A program made the translations under genes and the position numbers. DNA of 64,000 nt, taken from assembly GCF_900113745.1 (NCBI RefSeq), contig NZ_FOQL01000003.1:310001-374000 (forward strand). Direction: 5' to 3'. This document shows, one piece after another, positions 7,718 to 16,474 of the stretch. The first letter of the stretch is position 1. Each line of letters opens with the position of its first letter. The notes under the pieces were generated by a model, which saw only the letters and a program-made list of their open reading frames with translations, was not told the DNA's origin and made no database searches. This DNA comes from Pseudomonas guineae (GTDB taxonomy: Bacteria; Pseudomonadota; Gammaproteobacteria; Pseudomonadales; Pseudomonadaceae).

Positions 7718-8943
7718 ATGCTCATGAGCGAACTGCTGACCACACTGCAAGACGTTTTATTCGACTGGCTTGCGCATGGCCTTATTGGTTTTAGCGGTTG
7801 GCAGATCGTCGCTTATACGCTGGTGACAACGCACATCACGATCGCTGCGATCACGATCTTTCTGCACCGTAGCCAGGCGCATCGCTCGGTCGAACTGCGA
7901 CCACTGGCTTCACATTTTTTCAGGTGCTGGCTCTGGCTCACCACCGGCATCGTGACGCGCGAATGGGTGGCGGTGCATAGAAAACACCACGCCGCCTGCG
8001 AGACACCCGAAGATCCGCACAGCCCTCAGACCCGTGGCATCTCAGCCGTGCTGCTGCGCGGCAGCGAGTTGTATGCGGCCGCCGCGAAGGACCGCCAGAT
8101 GCTTGAGCAGTACGGAGCCGGCACACCCAACGACTGGATCGAGCGAAAACTCTATACGCCGCACAGTTTTTACGGCGTCGGTTTAATGCTGGTGATCGAT
8201 CTGCTGGCATTTGGCGCGATCGGCGCAACCGTTTGGGCAGTGCAGATGCTCTGGATCCCGATCACCGCCGCTGGCATCGTCAACGGCATCGGCCACTGGT
8301 GGGGGTATCGCAACTTCGAACTCGCCGATGCAAGCCGCAATATTGTGCCGTGGGCATCCTGATCGGCGGCGAGGAGCTGCACAACAACCATCACACCTAT
8401 CCGACGTCGGCGAAGCTGTCGGTACGGCGCTATGAGTTCGACCTCGGTTGGGCCTACATCCGCGGCCTCGAAATGCTCGGGCTGGCCACTGTGCGCCGGG
8501 TCCGCCCGCAGTTGCGGCTTGGTTCCGCGCGGCCGGTGGTGGATGCGACCATGCTCAACGCAATCATTGCGAACCGCTACGAGCTGATGGCGAATTATGC
8601 AAGGCGTGTGCGCCGCGCGGCCCTTGCCGAATGGCTGCGCTTACGCGAGGGAGGGCACTCGCTCAAGCGTGCGGACCTGCGCAGCGCGCGCCGCTGGCTG
8701 CACCGAGACGCGCGCCATATCCCGATCAGCCAGCAGCGGCAGGCGTCGAGCGCGATTCAGCAAAGCCCGACACTCAAAGAGCTGGTCACGATGCGCGAAC
8801 AACTGCGACCGCTGTGGACGCCCTCGGACGCCTCCGGCGCACAACGTGTAGCCGACTTGCAGGCTTGGCTGAAGACAGCCGAGGCCAGCGGCAGCGAGAC
8901 GCTCCACGAGTTCGCGGCGATGCTGCGCGCGGTCCGTGCATGA
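7718..8943 (+). pseudogene. acyl-CoA/fatty-acid desaturase, single-base frameshift
   Basis: Membrane-bound delta-9-type fatty-acid desaturase. Histidine box 1 (HRSQAH), box 2 (HRKHH) and the C-terminal box 3 (HNNHH, in EELHNNHHTYPTSAKLS) are all present. Box 3 is in a different frame. Frame 1 runs 7718-8362 and stops just after NIVPWAS. The family continues WGxxxGGEELHNNHH, found in the frame ending at 8943. The join needs one extra G in the GGG at 8352-8354. The start has GGAG 8 nt upstream. Either a real inactivating deletion or a homopolymer sequencing error. Intact, it would introduce double bonds into membrane lipids. Confidence 0.8.
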
Positions 8944-9089
8944 GATGCCGCGCCCCCTGAAAGAAAGGCTTGGCACGATATAGAAGGACGAACAGCTAAC
9001 TTCGGTTCGAAAACTTACAGGGTAGAAAAGGCTTGTTCAGCGCCTGTTTGGGCGCTTAGTTCGAAGCTGTCGAGTTGAAATGAGGCGTC

Positions 9090-10427
9090 GTGAAAACTTT
9101 GTTGCAGAAATACTGGTATCGACTTAGATCCAGTTTATGGTTCGTGCCAGCGACCATGGCGTTCCTAGCCGTGGCATTGGCCTTATGCGCCGTCGGTCTC
9201 GACAAGACCGTTACTAACGACTGGCTGCAGCTATTAGGCTGGAGTTACTCGGGGGGTGCTGAGGGCGCCAGCCTGCTATTGGGCACCGTGGCGGGGTCGA
9301 TGATCGCCATCGCCGGGACGGTGTTCTCGATGACACTGGTGGCGCTCTCGCTCGCCTCGTCTCAGTTGGGCCCGCGCCTGCTGCGCAACTTCATGCGCGA
9401 CACCGCCAACCAGGTGGTGCTGGGCACCTTCGTCGCCACGTTTTTGTACTGCCTGCTGGTGCTACGCACCATCCGGCGCGCCGACGAAGTGGCATTCGTG
9501 CCTCATCTCTCTATCAGCATCGGTGTATTGCTGGCCATTGTCAGCGTTGGCGTGCTGATCTACTTCATCCACCACATCTCGGTCTCGATACAGGCGGATC
9601 AGGTCGTGGCTCGGGTCGGCCGGGAACTCGCTGACGGTATCGACAGGTTGTTTCCCGCTGACCTTGGCAACCCTGGGGCCGACGTTTCAGGAGAGACCAG
9701 CGAAGCCAAGCTGCCAACCGATTTCGCACGCCAGGCATGCCCTGTGGGTGCCCTTGCAGACGGCTATATCCAGATGATCGATGCTGACGCCCTGATGACG
9801 TTGGCCTGCAAAGAAGATCTCTTGCTGCGACTGGAGCGCCGGCCTGGGCACTACCTCGCCAAGGGCAGAGCGATGCTGATGGTCTGGCCCGGGGATCGCG
9901 TGACTGAAACCCTTGCGGGCAAATTGAACGCCGCCTTTGTGCTGGGCAACCAGCGCAGTGCCGCACAGGATGTCGAGTTCTCCCTCCAGCAGTTGGTCGA
10001 AATCGCCTTGCGTGCGTTGTCACCGGGTATCAACGACCCATTCACGGCAGTCGCCTGCGTGGATCGGCTGGAATCGGCACTGTGCCGTCTGGCCGAGCAC
10101 GACATACCCTCCCCTTATCGATTCGATGATCACGGGCAGCTGCGGCTGGTAGCATCGGGTGCCACGTTTGCCGGCATTATTGATACGGCCTTCAACCAGA
10201 TCAGGCAAAGCGCTCGATCGAACCCGGCCGTGGCCATCCGCATGCTTGATGCCATCGCCCAGATCGCGGGTCATGTGAGCTCCCAGCAGCAGGCGACGTG
10301 CCTTCAGCGCCAGGCCGGGATGATCGTCAAAGGGGCGCGAGAAGCGGTGCCGGAAGCGGACGATGTGCTCGCCGTTGAGGTGCGCTTCGCCGCGGCGACG
10401 CTTGCTCTGCGCAATGTTCGCAGCTGA
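9090..10427 (+). CDS. DUF2254 membrane protein
   Basis: 445 aa, GTG start with GAGG about 6 nt upstream. Four hydrophobic segments occupy roughly residues 18-38, 62-85, 108-128 and 140-165. The conserved DUF2254 core GSMIAIAGTVFSMTLVALSLASSQ spans about residues 70-93 (first motif GTVFSMTLVALSLAS). A soluble C-terminal half includes LVEIALRALSPGINDPFTA (about 300-318), also a family mark. Function is not established; the family is found in the inner membrane of many bacteria. It converges on the yihY gene. Confidence 0.88.
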   Translation: MKTLLQKYWYRLRSSLWFVPATMAFLAVALALCAVGLDKTVTNDWLQLLGWSYSGGAEGASLLLGTVAGSMIAIAGTVFSMTLVALSLASSQLGPRLLRNFMRDTANQVVLGTFVATFLYCLLVLRTIRRADEVAFVPHLSISIGVLLAIVSVGVLIYFIHHISVSIQADQVVARVGRELADGIDRLFPADLGNPGADVSGETSEAKLPTDFARQACPVGALADGYIQMIDADALMTLACKEDLLLRLERRPGHYLAKGRAMLMVWPGDRVTETLAGKLNAAFVLGNQRSAAQDVEFSLQQLVEIALRALSPGINDPFTAVACVDRLESALCRLAEHDIPSPYRFDDHGQLRLVASGATFAGIIDTAFNQIRQSARSNPAVAIRMLDAIAQIAGHVSSQQQATCLQRQAGMIVKGAREAVPEADDVLAVEVRFAAATLALRNVRS

Positions 10428-10505
10428 CGCAACGGCGCGTCTCGTCGCCGACCGCTCATTGTTGGCCGGGCACCACATGGAAATCGGCAACGGCGTTGGC
10501 AGCGA

Positions 10506-11375
10506 TCAGTCGATATCTTTTCGCGAACCGAACGTGCGGGCGTAGACGCAGGTGAACTCTGCGCCTACCAGCAGGATCTGCGCTGAAAAGTACACCCAGA
10601 GCAGGACCACCACTAACGAGCCAGCCGCGCCAAAGCCCGACGCGACGTCGCTGCGGCCAATGTAAGCGCCGATCACCACCTTGCCCCCAGTGAAGAGCAA
10701 AGCCGCGAGCAATGCGCCGAGCCACACATCAGACGCTAGGACACGCTGGCGCGGCATGATCTTGTAGATCAGGCCGAACATCAACGCCACCAGCAGGAAA
10801 CCGCCGAGCGCATTGCCGGCCTCCAGCACGGTCTGCCAGGTGCCCAGCACCGGTTCCAGTTGGCGGCCCACAGCAGCCAGCAGCGCACTGGCGACCAGCG
10901 ACACAATGAGCAGGAAGCCTAATGCGAGCACCATACCGAACGCCATCAGACGGGCGCGTACGAGCGAGAACCAACCCGTCTTGCGCAGCCCCTCCGGAAC
11001 CCGCCAAATCCGGTCGAGGGCGTTCTGCAGTTCGGTAAACACGGTGGTCGCGCCAACGAACAGCAGCACCAAACCCACAACGGTGGCCGTCAGCCCCTCG
11101 GCGGGCTCGCGCACGCTGACCAGCAGGCTCTGCACCGCGCCAGCGCTGCGCTCACCCATCAGGTTCTGCAACTGCGCCTGGATCTCACCGCGAGCGGCGT
11201 CTTCACCGAACAGCAGCCCAGCCATCGAAATCACCACCAGCAGCAGCGGCGCCAGCGAGAATATCGTGTAGTAGGCCAGCGCGGCGCCCATGCTCGGCAC
11301 GTAATCGTCGAGCCAGGAACTCGCGACCTGCTTGGTCAGCCCCCACCATGCGGCGGGCCGGCCGGACAGCGTCAC
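10506..11375 (-). CDS. YihY/BrkB-family inner-membrane protein
   Basis: 289 aa with six predicted membrane helices. Family marks are AALAYYTIFSLAPLLLV (32-48) and, near the end, LLWVYFSAQILLVGAEFT. The family was once called ribonuclease BN, but that activity belongs to another protein; its role in the envelope is unknown. The chosen GTG start overlaps, as GTGA, the stop of a 13-codon frame (11413-11372) that starts with ATG behind an AAGGAA ribosome site. Translation may therefore be coupled to a leader peptide, or the annotated start may reflect a small indel. Confidence 0.88.
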   Translation of the reverse strand: MTLSGRPAAWWGLTKQVASSWLDDYVPSMGAALAYYTIFSLAPLLLVVISMAGLLFGEDAARGEIQAQLQNLMGERSAGAVQSLLVSVREPAEGLTATVVGLVLLFVGATTVFTELQNALDRIWRVPEGLRKTGWFSLVRARLMAFGMVLALGFLLIVSLVASALLAAVGRQLEPVLGTWQTVLEAGNALGGFLLVALMFGLIYKIMPRQRVLASDVWLGALLAALLFTGGKVVIGAYIGRSDVASGFGAAGSLVVVLLWVYFSAQILLVGAEFTCVYARTFGSRKDID

Positions 11376-11413
11376 AGGCGCTCGCTACTGAGTAGAGTTT
11401 CAGTGGTCTTCAT
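11372..11413 (-). CDS. putative leader peptide of yihY-type gene
   Basis: A 13-codon frame (MKTTETLLSSERL) with AAGGAA 5-6 nt before its ATG. Its stop TGA overlaps the GTG start of the YihY-type gene (GTGA). The good ribosome site and the overlap suggest translational coupling. It could instead be the true N-terminus displaced by an indel. Confidence 0.35.
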   Translation of the reverse strand: MKTTETLLSSERL

Positions 11414-11735
11414 ATCGATTCCTTCGCGGGTATCTGCGAGCCGGTGGTGGGGCAATCGAGCTCACGGGCGCACACCAGCGCTGTCGGCTGCGACCTATCA
11501 TCTTTGCCCTGACCGGGCTGAAAGCCAGCAGAAATTGGCGGATGCAACTCAAATACAGCCTGCCCAATTTGCGCGAGCGGGTCTGTACGACAGCGCACAC
11601 TCGACTGTTCGCTAACGCACCGTGCAATGCGCGCAGATCGCGATAGGCTTAGCGGATGAACAGCACAGACGCTAATTTGCCGCGACCCACCCCGCACAGT
11701 CGTTTGTTAGGCAGCTTGCACCTGCCCTTGCGACC
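11414..11735. other. intergenic stretch between yihY-type and nhaA genes
   Basis: No supported gene. It must contain the promoters of the two divergent genes. An imperfect inverted repeat, CTGTTC-GCTAA (11605-11615) against TTAGC-GGAT-GAACAG (11649-11663), could be a regulator site or transcript hairpin. I recognise no riboswitch or NhaR-type box. Confidence 0.4.
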
Positions 11736-13112
11736 ATGAAGCCGAATAGCTTGGTGCGGGACGAGGAGCTGCGCGATCAGACGACCGCTGAGCGCGCGGG
11801 TGACCTTGTGGTGCGGCCGTTTCAGCTGTTCGCACAACGGCAAGCGTCCGGCGGCTTGGTCCTGCTGGGCTGCGCCATTCTGGCACTGGCCTGGGCCAAC
11901 TCGCCGTGGGCATCGACCTACGAGCAGTTGCTCCACGTTCCGCTGAGCATTGCCGTCGGCAATCAGGTGTTGCGCCTGGACCTGCTGCATTGGATCAACG
12001 ACGGCCTGATGGCGATCTTTTTCTTCGGCGTCGGCCTTGAAATCAAACGCGAGTTCCTCGTCGGTGAGTTGGCCGAACGCCGCAAGGCCATGTTGCCCAT
12101 CGTGGCCGCTGTGGGCGGTATGGTGCTGCCGGCATTGATCTATGCCGGGTTCAATTTCGATGGTGCAGGCGCCAAAGGCTGGGGCATTCCGATGGCCACC
12201 GACATCGCCTTTGCCCTCGGTGCGCTGGCCTTGCTGGGTTCGCGTATTCCCGAAGCCCTGAAGGTTTTTCTAGTCGCACTGGCCATCGTCGACGACCTCG
12301 GCGCACTGTTGGTCATTGCGATTTTCTACACCGCGTCGATCGATTGGCGCGGCATCGCCGTGATCGTCGCCGTGCTGCTCGGGCTGTGGGTGGCCAATCG
12401 CTTCGGGGCCCGCCGGGCCGCGATCTATCTGCTGCTCGGGCTGGGGTTGTGGGCCGGATTTTTCATGTCCGGTCTGCACGCGACACTGGCCGGCGTGCTG
12501 ACAGCATTGTTTGTGCCAGCACGGGTGAAAATCCTGCCGAGTGCGCTGCCGGAGGTCATCCACCGTGGCGCCGACGACATCGAAGCCCAGGACCTCGATA
12601 ACGACTCCGACGCGCTGCATCCCGATCGTGTCGCCATCATAGGCGCGCTCGACGGCAGCCTCGATGCAGCCACCGCGCCGCTGCAGCGTTTCGAGCACGG
12701 GGGGCAGCCGTGGGTCACCTACGCCATCCTGCCGATTTTTGGTTTGTTTAATGCCGGGGTCGCCATCGACGCCGCGGTGTTGCGCACGCTACCCACCGCT
12801 GTGCCACTGGGCATCATGGTCGGACTGGTGCTCGGCAAATCGCTCGGCATCAGCCTGGCCAGCTGGCTGGCCGTGAAGAGCGGGCTGGCCGAACTGCCCG
12901 AAGGCTCGACCTGGCGGCAGCTGATTGGCACCGCCTTCCTGGCCGGTATCGGCTTCACCATGGCACTGTTCATCAGCAGCCTGGCGTTTCAGGACAGCCA
13001 TTTCGTGCGCGAAGCGCAATTGGCCATCCTCATCGGTTCATTGCTGGCCGCAGCGATCGGCATCAGCATCCTGCTGACGACGAAGGCAACTAAGACACCG
13101 AACGCGCAGTAA
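11736..13112 (+). CDS. nhaA: Na+/H+ antiporter NhaA
   Basis: Electrogenic sodium/proton antiporter of the inner membrane, for salt and alkaline-pH tolerance. The ion-binding aspartates are present in IVDDLGALLV (about residues 187-196), and the preceding TDIAFALGALALL matches the conserved assembly around Asp133 of E. coli NhaA. IKREFLVGEL and AIFFFGVGLEIK are further family marks. At 458 aa it is longer than E. coli NhaA (388 aa): an N-terminal extension of ~20 residues plus an acidic loop of about 45 residues (around 275-310, with DDIEAQDLDNDSD) before the late helices. Such a loop may be regulatory. Confidence 0.93.
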   Translation: MKPNSLVRDEELRDQTTAERAGDLVVRPFQLFAQRQASGGLVLLGCAILALAWANSPWASTYEQLLHVPLSIAVGNQVLRLDLLHWINDGLMAIFFFGVGLEIKREFLVGELAERRKAMLPIVAAVGGMVLPALIYAGFNFDGAGAKGWGIPMATDIAFALGALALLGSRIPEALKVFLVALAIVDDLGALLVIAIFYTASIDWRGIAVIVAVLLGLWVANRFGARRAAIYLLLGLGLWAGFFMSGLHATLAGVLTALFVPARVKILPSALPEVIHRGADDIEAQDLDNDSDALHPDRVAIIGALDGSLDAATAPLQRFEHGGQPWVTYAILPIFGLFNAGVAIDAAVLRTLPTAVPLGIMVGLVLGKSLGISLASWLAVKSGLAELPEGSTWRQLIGTAFLAGIGFTMALFISSLAFQDSHFVREAQLAILIGSLLAAAIGISILLTTKATKTPNAQ

Positions 13113-13174
13113 GTGATTGCCCGCCCCATTTCGGGGTGAGGCGTGCCGCCGGTTTTAATCAATCAGCACGGGCG

Positions 13175-13252
13175 CCTTGAAATCTGGCTATTCGAGAGCT
13201 GTGCGCAGACGCCGACCGGTGCCAGCAGCGCAAGCGTGACCGGTGCTTTCAT
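13175..13252 (-). pseudogene. truncated copy of the 7107 secreted-protein gene
   Basis: The minus strand has ATG at 13252 behind AAGGAG, then a signal peptide ending VCAQLSNSQIS, after which similarity to the 7107 protein (AWAQLSNSPIP) stops and the frame runs out a few codons later. The similarity extends upstream to about 13350. That matches the region upstream of 7107, with a near-identical CTGTGTGTGTTGCCGT block. It is therefore an inverted partial duplicate retaining promoter region, ribosome site and ~25 codons. Confidence 0.75.
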
Positions 13253-13387
13253 GCTGGTTCTCCTTACTGCTTTACTGCGCCGCGCAGCCTTGGCGGGCGG
13301 GACGTGCTTTAGGTGTCGGCACGGCAACACACACAGCGGCGACGGAGCGATTGATAACTCCCGACGTAGCGGTGCGTTCAAGAAGCC

Positions 13388-15775
13388 TCACTTCAGCTCG
13401 TAAGCCAGGACCGTATCGCCCAGCGTGGTGCCAAATGAGCCATGGCCGCCCGCGGCGACGACAACCATCTGCTTGCCATGGATGCGGTAGGTCATGGGGG
13501 TCGCCTGGCCGCCTGCAGGCAGCCGACTCTCCCAGAGTTTGCGCCCGGTCGTCACGTCATAGGCGCGCAGGTAGTTGTCCAGCGTGCCGCTGTAGAACAC
13601 CACCCCGCCGGCCGTAATCAAGGGCCCGCCCAGGCTGGCCACGCCCATCGGCAAAGGAATCGGAAGTACGCTCGGCATCTGATCGCGCACGGTGCCGTGG
13701 CGGTGCATCCAGGCGCGCTGACCGCTGCGTAGATCGACCCCGGCAATCGCACCCCAGGGCGGCGCTTGGCACGGCAGGCCGAGTGGCGAGAGGAACGGGC
13801 CGATTTTCACCGCGTAAGCTGCACCATGGTTCTCGTTCCAGTGCTCGCTGGAGCCGGCGCTGACGATATTCGCCGTAGCATCGGGGCGGGCAATCAACTC
13901 GAATGTGAAGGCCAGGAACGCCGGTGTGCCGACCATGATCTGGCGCACAGGGTCGACCGCCACGCCGCCCCAGTTAAAGACCCCCAGGTTGCCCGGATAC
14001 ACCAGCGTGCGCCGCGTCGCGGGTGGCGTGTAGGACCCGTCATAACCCATGCGGCGCAGCTCAATGCGGCAGAGAAGTTGGTCCAGTGGCGTTGCGCCCC
14101 ACATGTCCTTGCCAGTCAGAGCGGCTGGCATGAAGCTCAGCGACGAATGGGGTTGTGTCGGCGCGGCGAACTCACCGGGCACCGTGCTGGCCGGGGCCGG
14201 CAACTCGCGCACCGGCAGAATCGGCTGGCCGCTGCGACGGTCCAGCACATACAGGTCGCCCTGTTTGGTGGGCAGGACCAGTGCGGGCACCCGCTTGCCG
14301 TCAATCGTCAAGTCAATCAATGACGGTTGCGACGGCACGTCACGGTCCCAGAGGTCGTGGTGCACTGTCTGGAACAGCCAGCGCAGTTTTCCACTCGCCA
14401 CGTCGAGTGCGATGAGGGCACTGGAGAAACGTTCGACCTGCTTACTACGGCCCGCACCCAGTTGGTCGGGCGAGCGGTTGCCCAGCCCGATATAGACCAG
14501 CCCGAGCTGCGCATCGACGCTGGACGGTGCCCAGTTGTTCGGCGCACCAGCGGTATAGGTCTGGCCCGGCAGCAGTGGCGCGGTAGCATCCGGACGGCCT
14601 GGATCGAAGTTCCATACCAACTTCCCGCTGCGCGCATCGAACGCCCGGATCACGCCGGACGGGTTGAGCACCGACGCGTTGTCGTTGATTGCACCACCGA
14701 CAATCACCACACCGTCCGCCACCACGGGTGGCGAGGTCTGCATGTAGGAACCCGCACGAAGGTTCGGCATACCCGTGTTGAGGTCGACCACGCCTTGTTC
14801 ACCAAACTCGAGACAGGGCTTGCCGGTCAGCGCGTCCAGCGCAAACAGACGCGCGTCGATGGTGGGCAAGAAGATGCGACGGGTACAAGTTGGCGGCTGA
14901 ACTGCATCCGGCGCGCTGGCAGGCGCTTGCGATGTCCCGGCGGAGCTATCGAAATAGGCCAGGCCGCGGCAGGTCAGATGCTGGCTGCTGTGGCCCACGT
15001 CAATCTGTGGATCGAAGCGCCAGCGCACCTGCCCGGTGGCGGCGTCCAGCGCAATGGCGTGTTGCCGCACGCTGCACAAGTACAGCAGATCGCCAATCTT
15101 CAACGGCGTGACCTCGAAAGTGCGTTCAACCGGGTCACTCGGGCGCGGCGTCTCGCCAGTGTGAAAGGTCCACGCGAGATCCAATCGGCTTACCGTGGCA
15201 GGTGTGATGTCCGCCAGCGACGAGTAGCGCTGGCCAAGGCCAGTTCCGCCATAGGCCGGCCAGTCATCGCCCGCAGCGTCAGGGGTATCCGCGCGACCTT
15301 GCGCTGCAGCCGCCGCGGCAGCTGAATCGGGCAGGCTGCCCGCTACATCGAAGGGGTCGCGCGTAATCGAAATAGCCGCGATGGCGACCAGGCTGAGCAT
15401 GGTGGCTGCCAACCAGCCGCGCGGGCCGCGCCATGAAGAGGACGGTGAGACCGGCACTGCCTGCAGCGTCCGGTCGATCCATGGGCTCAACAGCCATAAG
15501 CCGACGACGGCGAGCAGCGCGCCCCTGGGAATCAGCGCCCAGCGATCGAACCCCACCTCCCATAGTGACCAGACTGCCATCGCCGCCAGCAGTGCCGCAT
15601 ACACAGCCAATGCGCGGCGGCGGCGGCGAACCAGCAAGATCCCGCACGCCACCAAGGCGATGCCCGCGACGCCATACGCCCAGCTGCCGCCAAGCGTGGC
15701 AAGCCAGGCCCCCCCAGCAACGAGGACGGTGCCGAGAAGGATGAGAATCGATGCGGTGATAACTGTCAGTACCAT
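13388..15775 (-). CDS. membrane-bound PQQ-dependent sugar/quinate dehydrogenase (Gcd-like)
   Basis: 795 aa, the usual length of the glucose/quinate/shikimate dehydrogenase family. The N-terminal ~140 residues hold five membrane helices. The periplasmic eight-bladed propeller follows, opening with DDWPAYGGTGLGQRYSSL (about 169-186). Blade repeats include the tryptophan-docking pattern ALDAATGQVRWRFDP and ALDVASGKLRWLFQT. It oxidises a sugar or hydroxyacid with PQQ and passes electrons to ubiquinone. The Pseudomonas chromosome usually has its own gcd, so this may be a second, acquired enzyme. AAGGAA precedes the ATG by 9-10 nt. No pqq genes are in the window. Confidence 0.88.
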   Translation of the reverse strand: MVLTVITASILILLGTVLVAGGAWLATLGGSWAYGVAGIALVACGILLVRRRRRALAVYAALLAAMAVWSLWEVGFDRWALIPRGALLAVVGLWLLSPWIDRTLQAVPVSPSSSWRGPRGWLAATMLSLVAIAAISITRDPFDVAGSLPDSAAAAAAAQGRADTPDAAGDDWPAYGGTGLGQRYSSLADITPATVSRLDLAWTFHTGETPRPSDPVERTFEVTPLKIGDLLYLCSVRQHAIALDAATGQVRWRFDPQIDVGHSSQHLTCRGLAYFDSSAGTSQAPASAPDAVQPPTCTRRIFLPTIDARLFALDALTGKPCLEFGEQGVVDLNTGMPNLRAGSYMQTSPPVVADGVVIVGGAINDNASVLNPSGVIRAFDARSGKLVWNFDPGRPDATAPLLPGQTYTAGAPNNWAPSSVDAQLGLVYIGLGNRSPDQLGAGRSKQVERFSSALIALDVASGKLRWLFQTVHHDLWDRDVPSQPSLIDLTIDGKRVPALVLPTKQGDLYVLDRRSGQPILPVRELPAPASTVPGEFAAPTQPHSSLSFMPAALTGKDMWGATPLDQLLCRIELRRMGYDGSYTPPATRRTLVYPGNLGVFNWGGVAVDPVRQIMVGTPAFLAFTFELIARPDATANIVSAGSSEHWNENHGAAYAVKIGPFLSPLGLPCQAPPWGAIAGVDLRSGQRAWMHRHGTVRDQMPSVLPIPLPMGVASLGGPLITAGGVVFYSGTLDNYLRAYDVTTGRKLWESRLPAGGQATPMTYRIHGKQMVVVAAGGHGSFGTTLGDTVLAYELK

Positions 15776-15920
15776 TTGCCGTTGTTCCTTATTAGGCGGG
15801 TCTGAGGAGCCATGAACAAGGCGCGGCTGACATCACAGCGGTCACTGCCCGACCGACACACCGCAAGGCAGGATCTCGCGTTGACGCTGGGGTCAATGGC
15901 GCCTGCGGCGTGAATGGGTT

Positions 15921-16032
15921 CTAGGCCGCAATCCACTTCTCGGCATCGGCGCGCTGCGCATTTGAAAAAAATCTGACCCGAAGCACTGACGCCCACTAGA
16001 TGATCAGGAAGATTGCTTAGTAACGTCATCAT
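15921..16032 (-). pseudogene. internally deleted STAS/SpoIIAA-like gene remnant
   Basis: A strong ribosome site (AAGGAG) precedes ATG at 16032. The frame starts MMTLLSNLPDHLVGVSASGQ, like the N-terminus of SpoIIAA-like STAS proteins (about 120 aa). A different frame then ends in RADAEKWIAA-stop at 15921, which resembles the C-terminus of the same family. Only ~35 codons separate the two, so most of the middle is lost and the frame shifted. Family assignment is from memory of typical termini. Confidence 0.55.
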
Positions 16033-16474
16033 GCTGCGTCTCCTTGAATAACGAGCGCGAGTCACCAAGCCAAACAAGCAGACGGCCCTTACTAAGTAAT
16101 GCCAACCAACAGTATCCGCACGGTCGGCATGCGCAGGGGCATCCTTCGCTACCTAAAGCAAAAGCCTGCCCGCGCTACCTGCTCGAGTCTGTTCGCTGGC
16201 GCACAGAGAGCGTGGAGGATGCTCGGACTTGTTCAGCCGGTTGCCGAACAGAACCCGAATTTGTATGCCGGTTTTGCCTTGCCGCAACCGCAGTGTGTGC
16301 GCCAACGAACAGACGTCAGCCCCTGCCGGCCAGCACATTGGTTGCATCGCCAACTCATCGCGTACATCAGCGCCGGCGGCTGTCACCTCGCCCCGCTGAC
16401 GTCCCTGCCACCCACGATTCACCCACGCATCCTGTTGATGCGCAGTGGTCGCCATCCCGAAAGGAAGACTCCCC
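16033..16474. other. 442-bp gap without a recognised gene
   Basis: Several open frames cross this stretch on both strands, but none has a recognisable product, a ribosome site or a pattern of codon use that I trust. It contains the promoter region of the PRC-barrel/PPK2 pair, whose ribosome site lies at about 16460-16466. Confidence 0.4.

Noticed and set aside
11696..11716. GTTAGGC near 11706 considered as an attC or attI core
   Set aside because: No matching R'' box with a foldable core lies upstream; a lone heptamer is expected by chance.
14327..15325. 332-codon plus-strand frame opposite the PQQ dehydrogenase gene
   Set aside because: Antisense shadow, Arg/His-rich, no domain.
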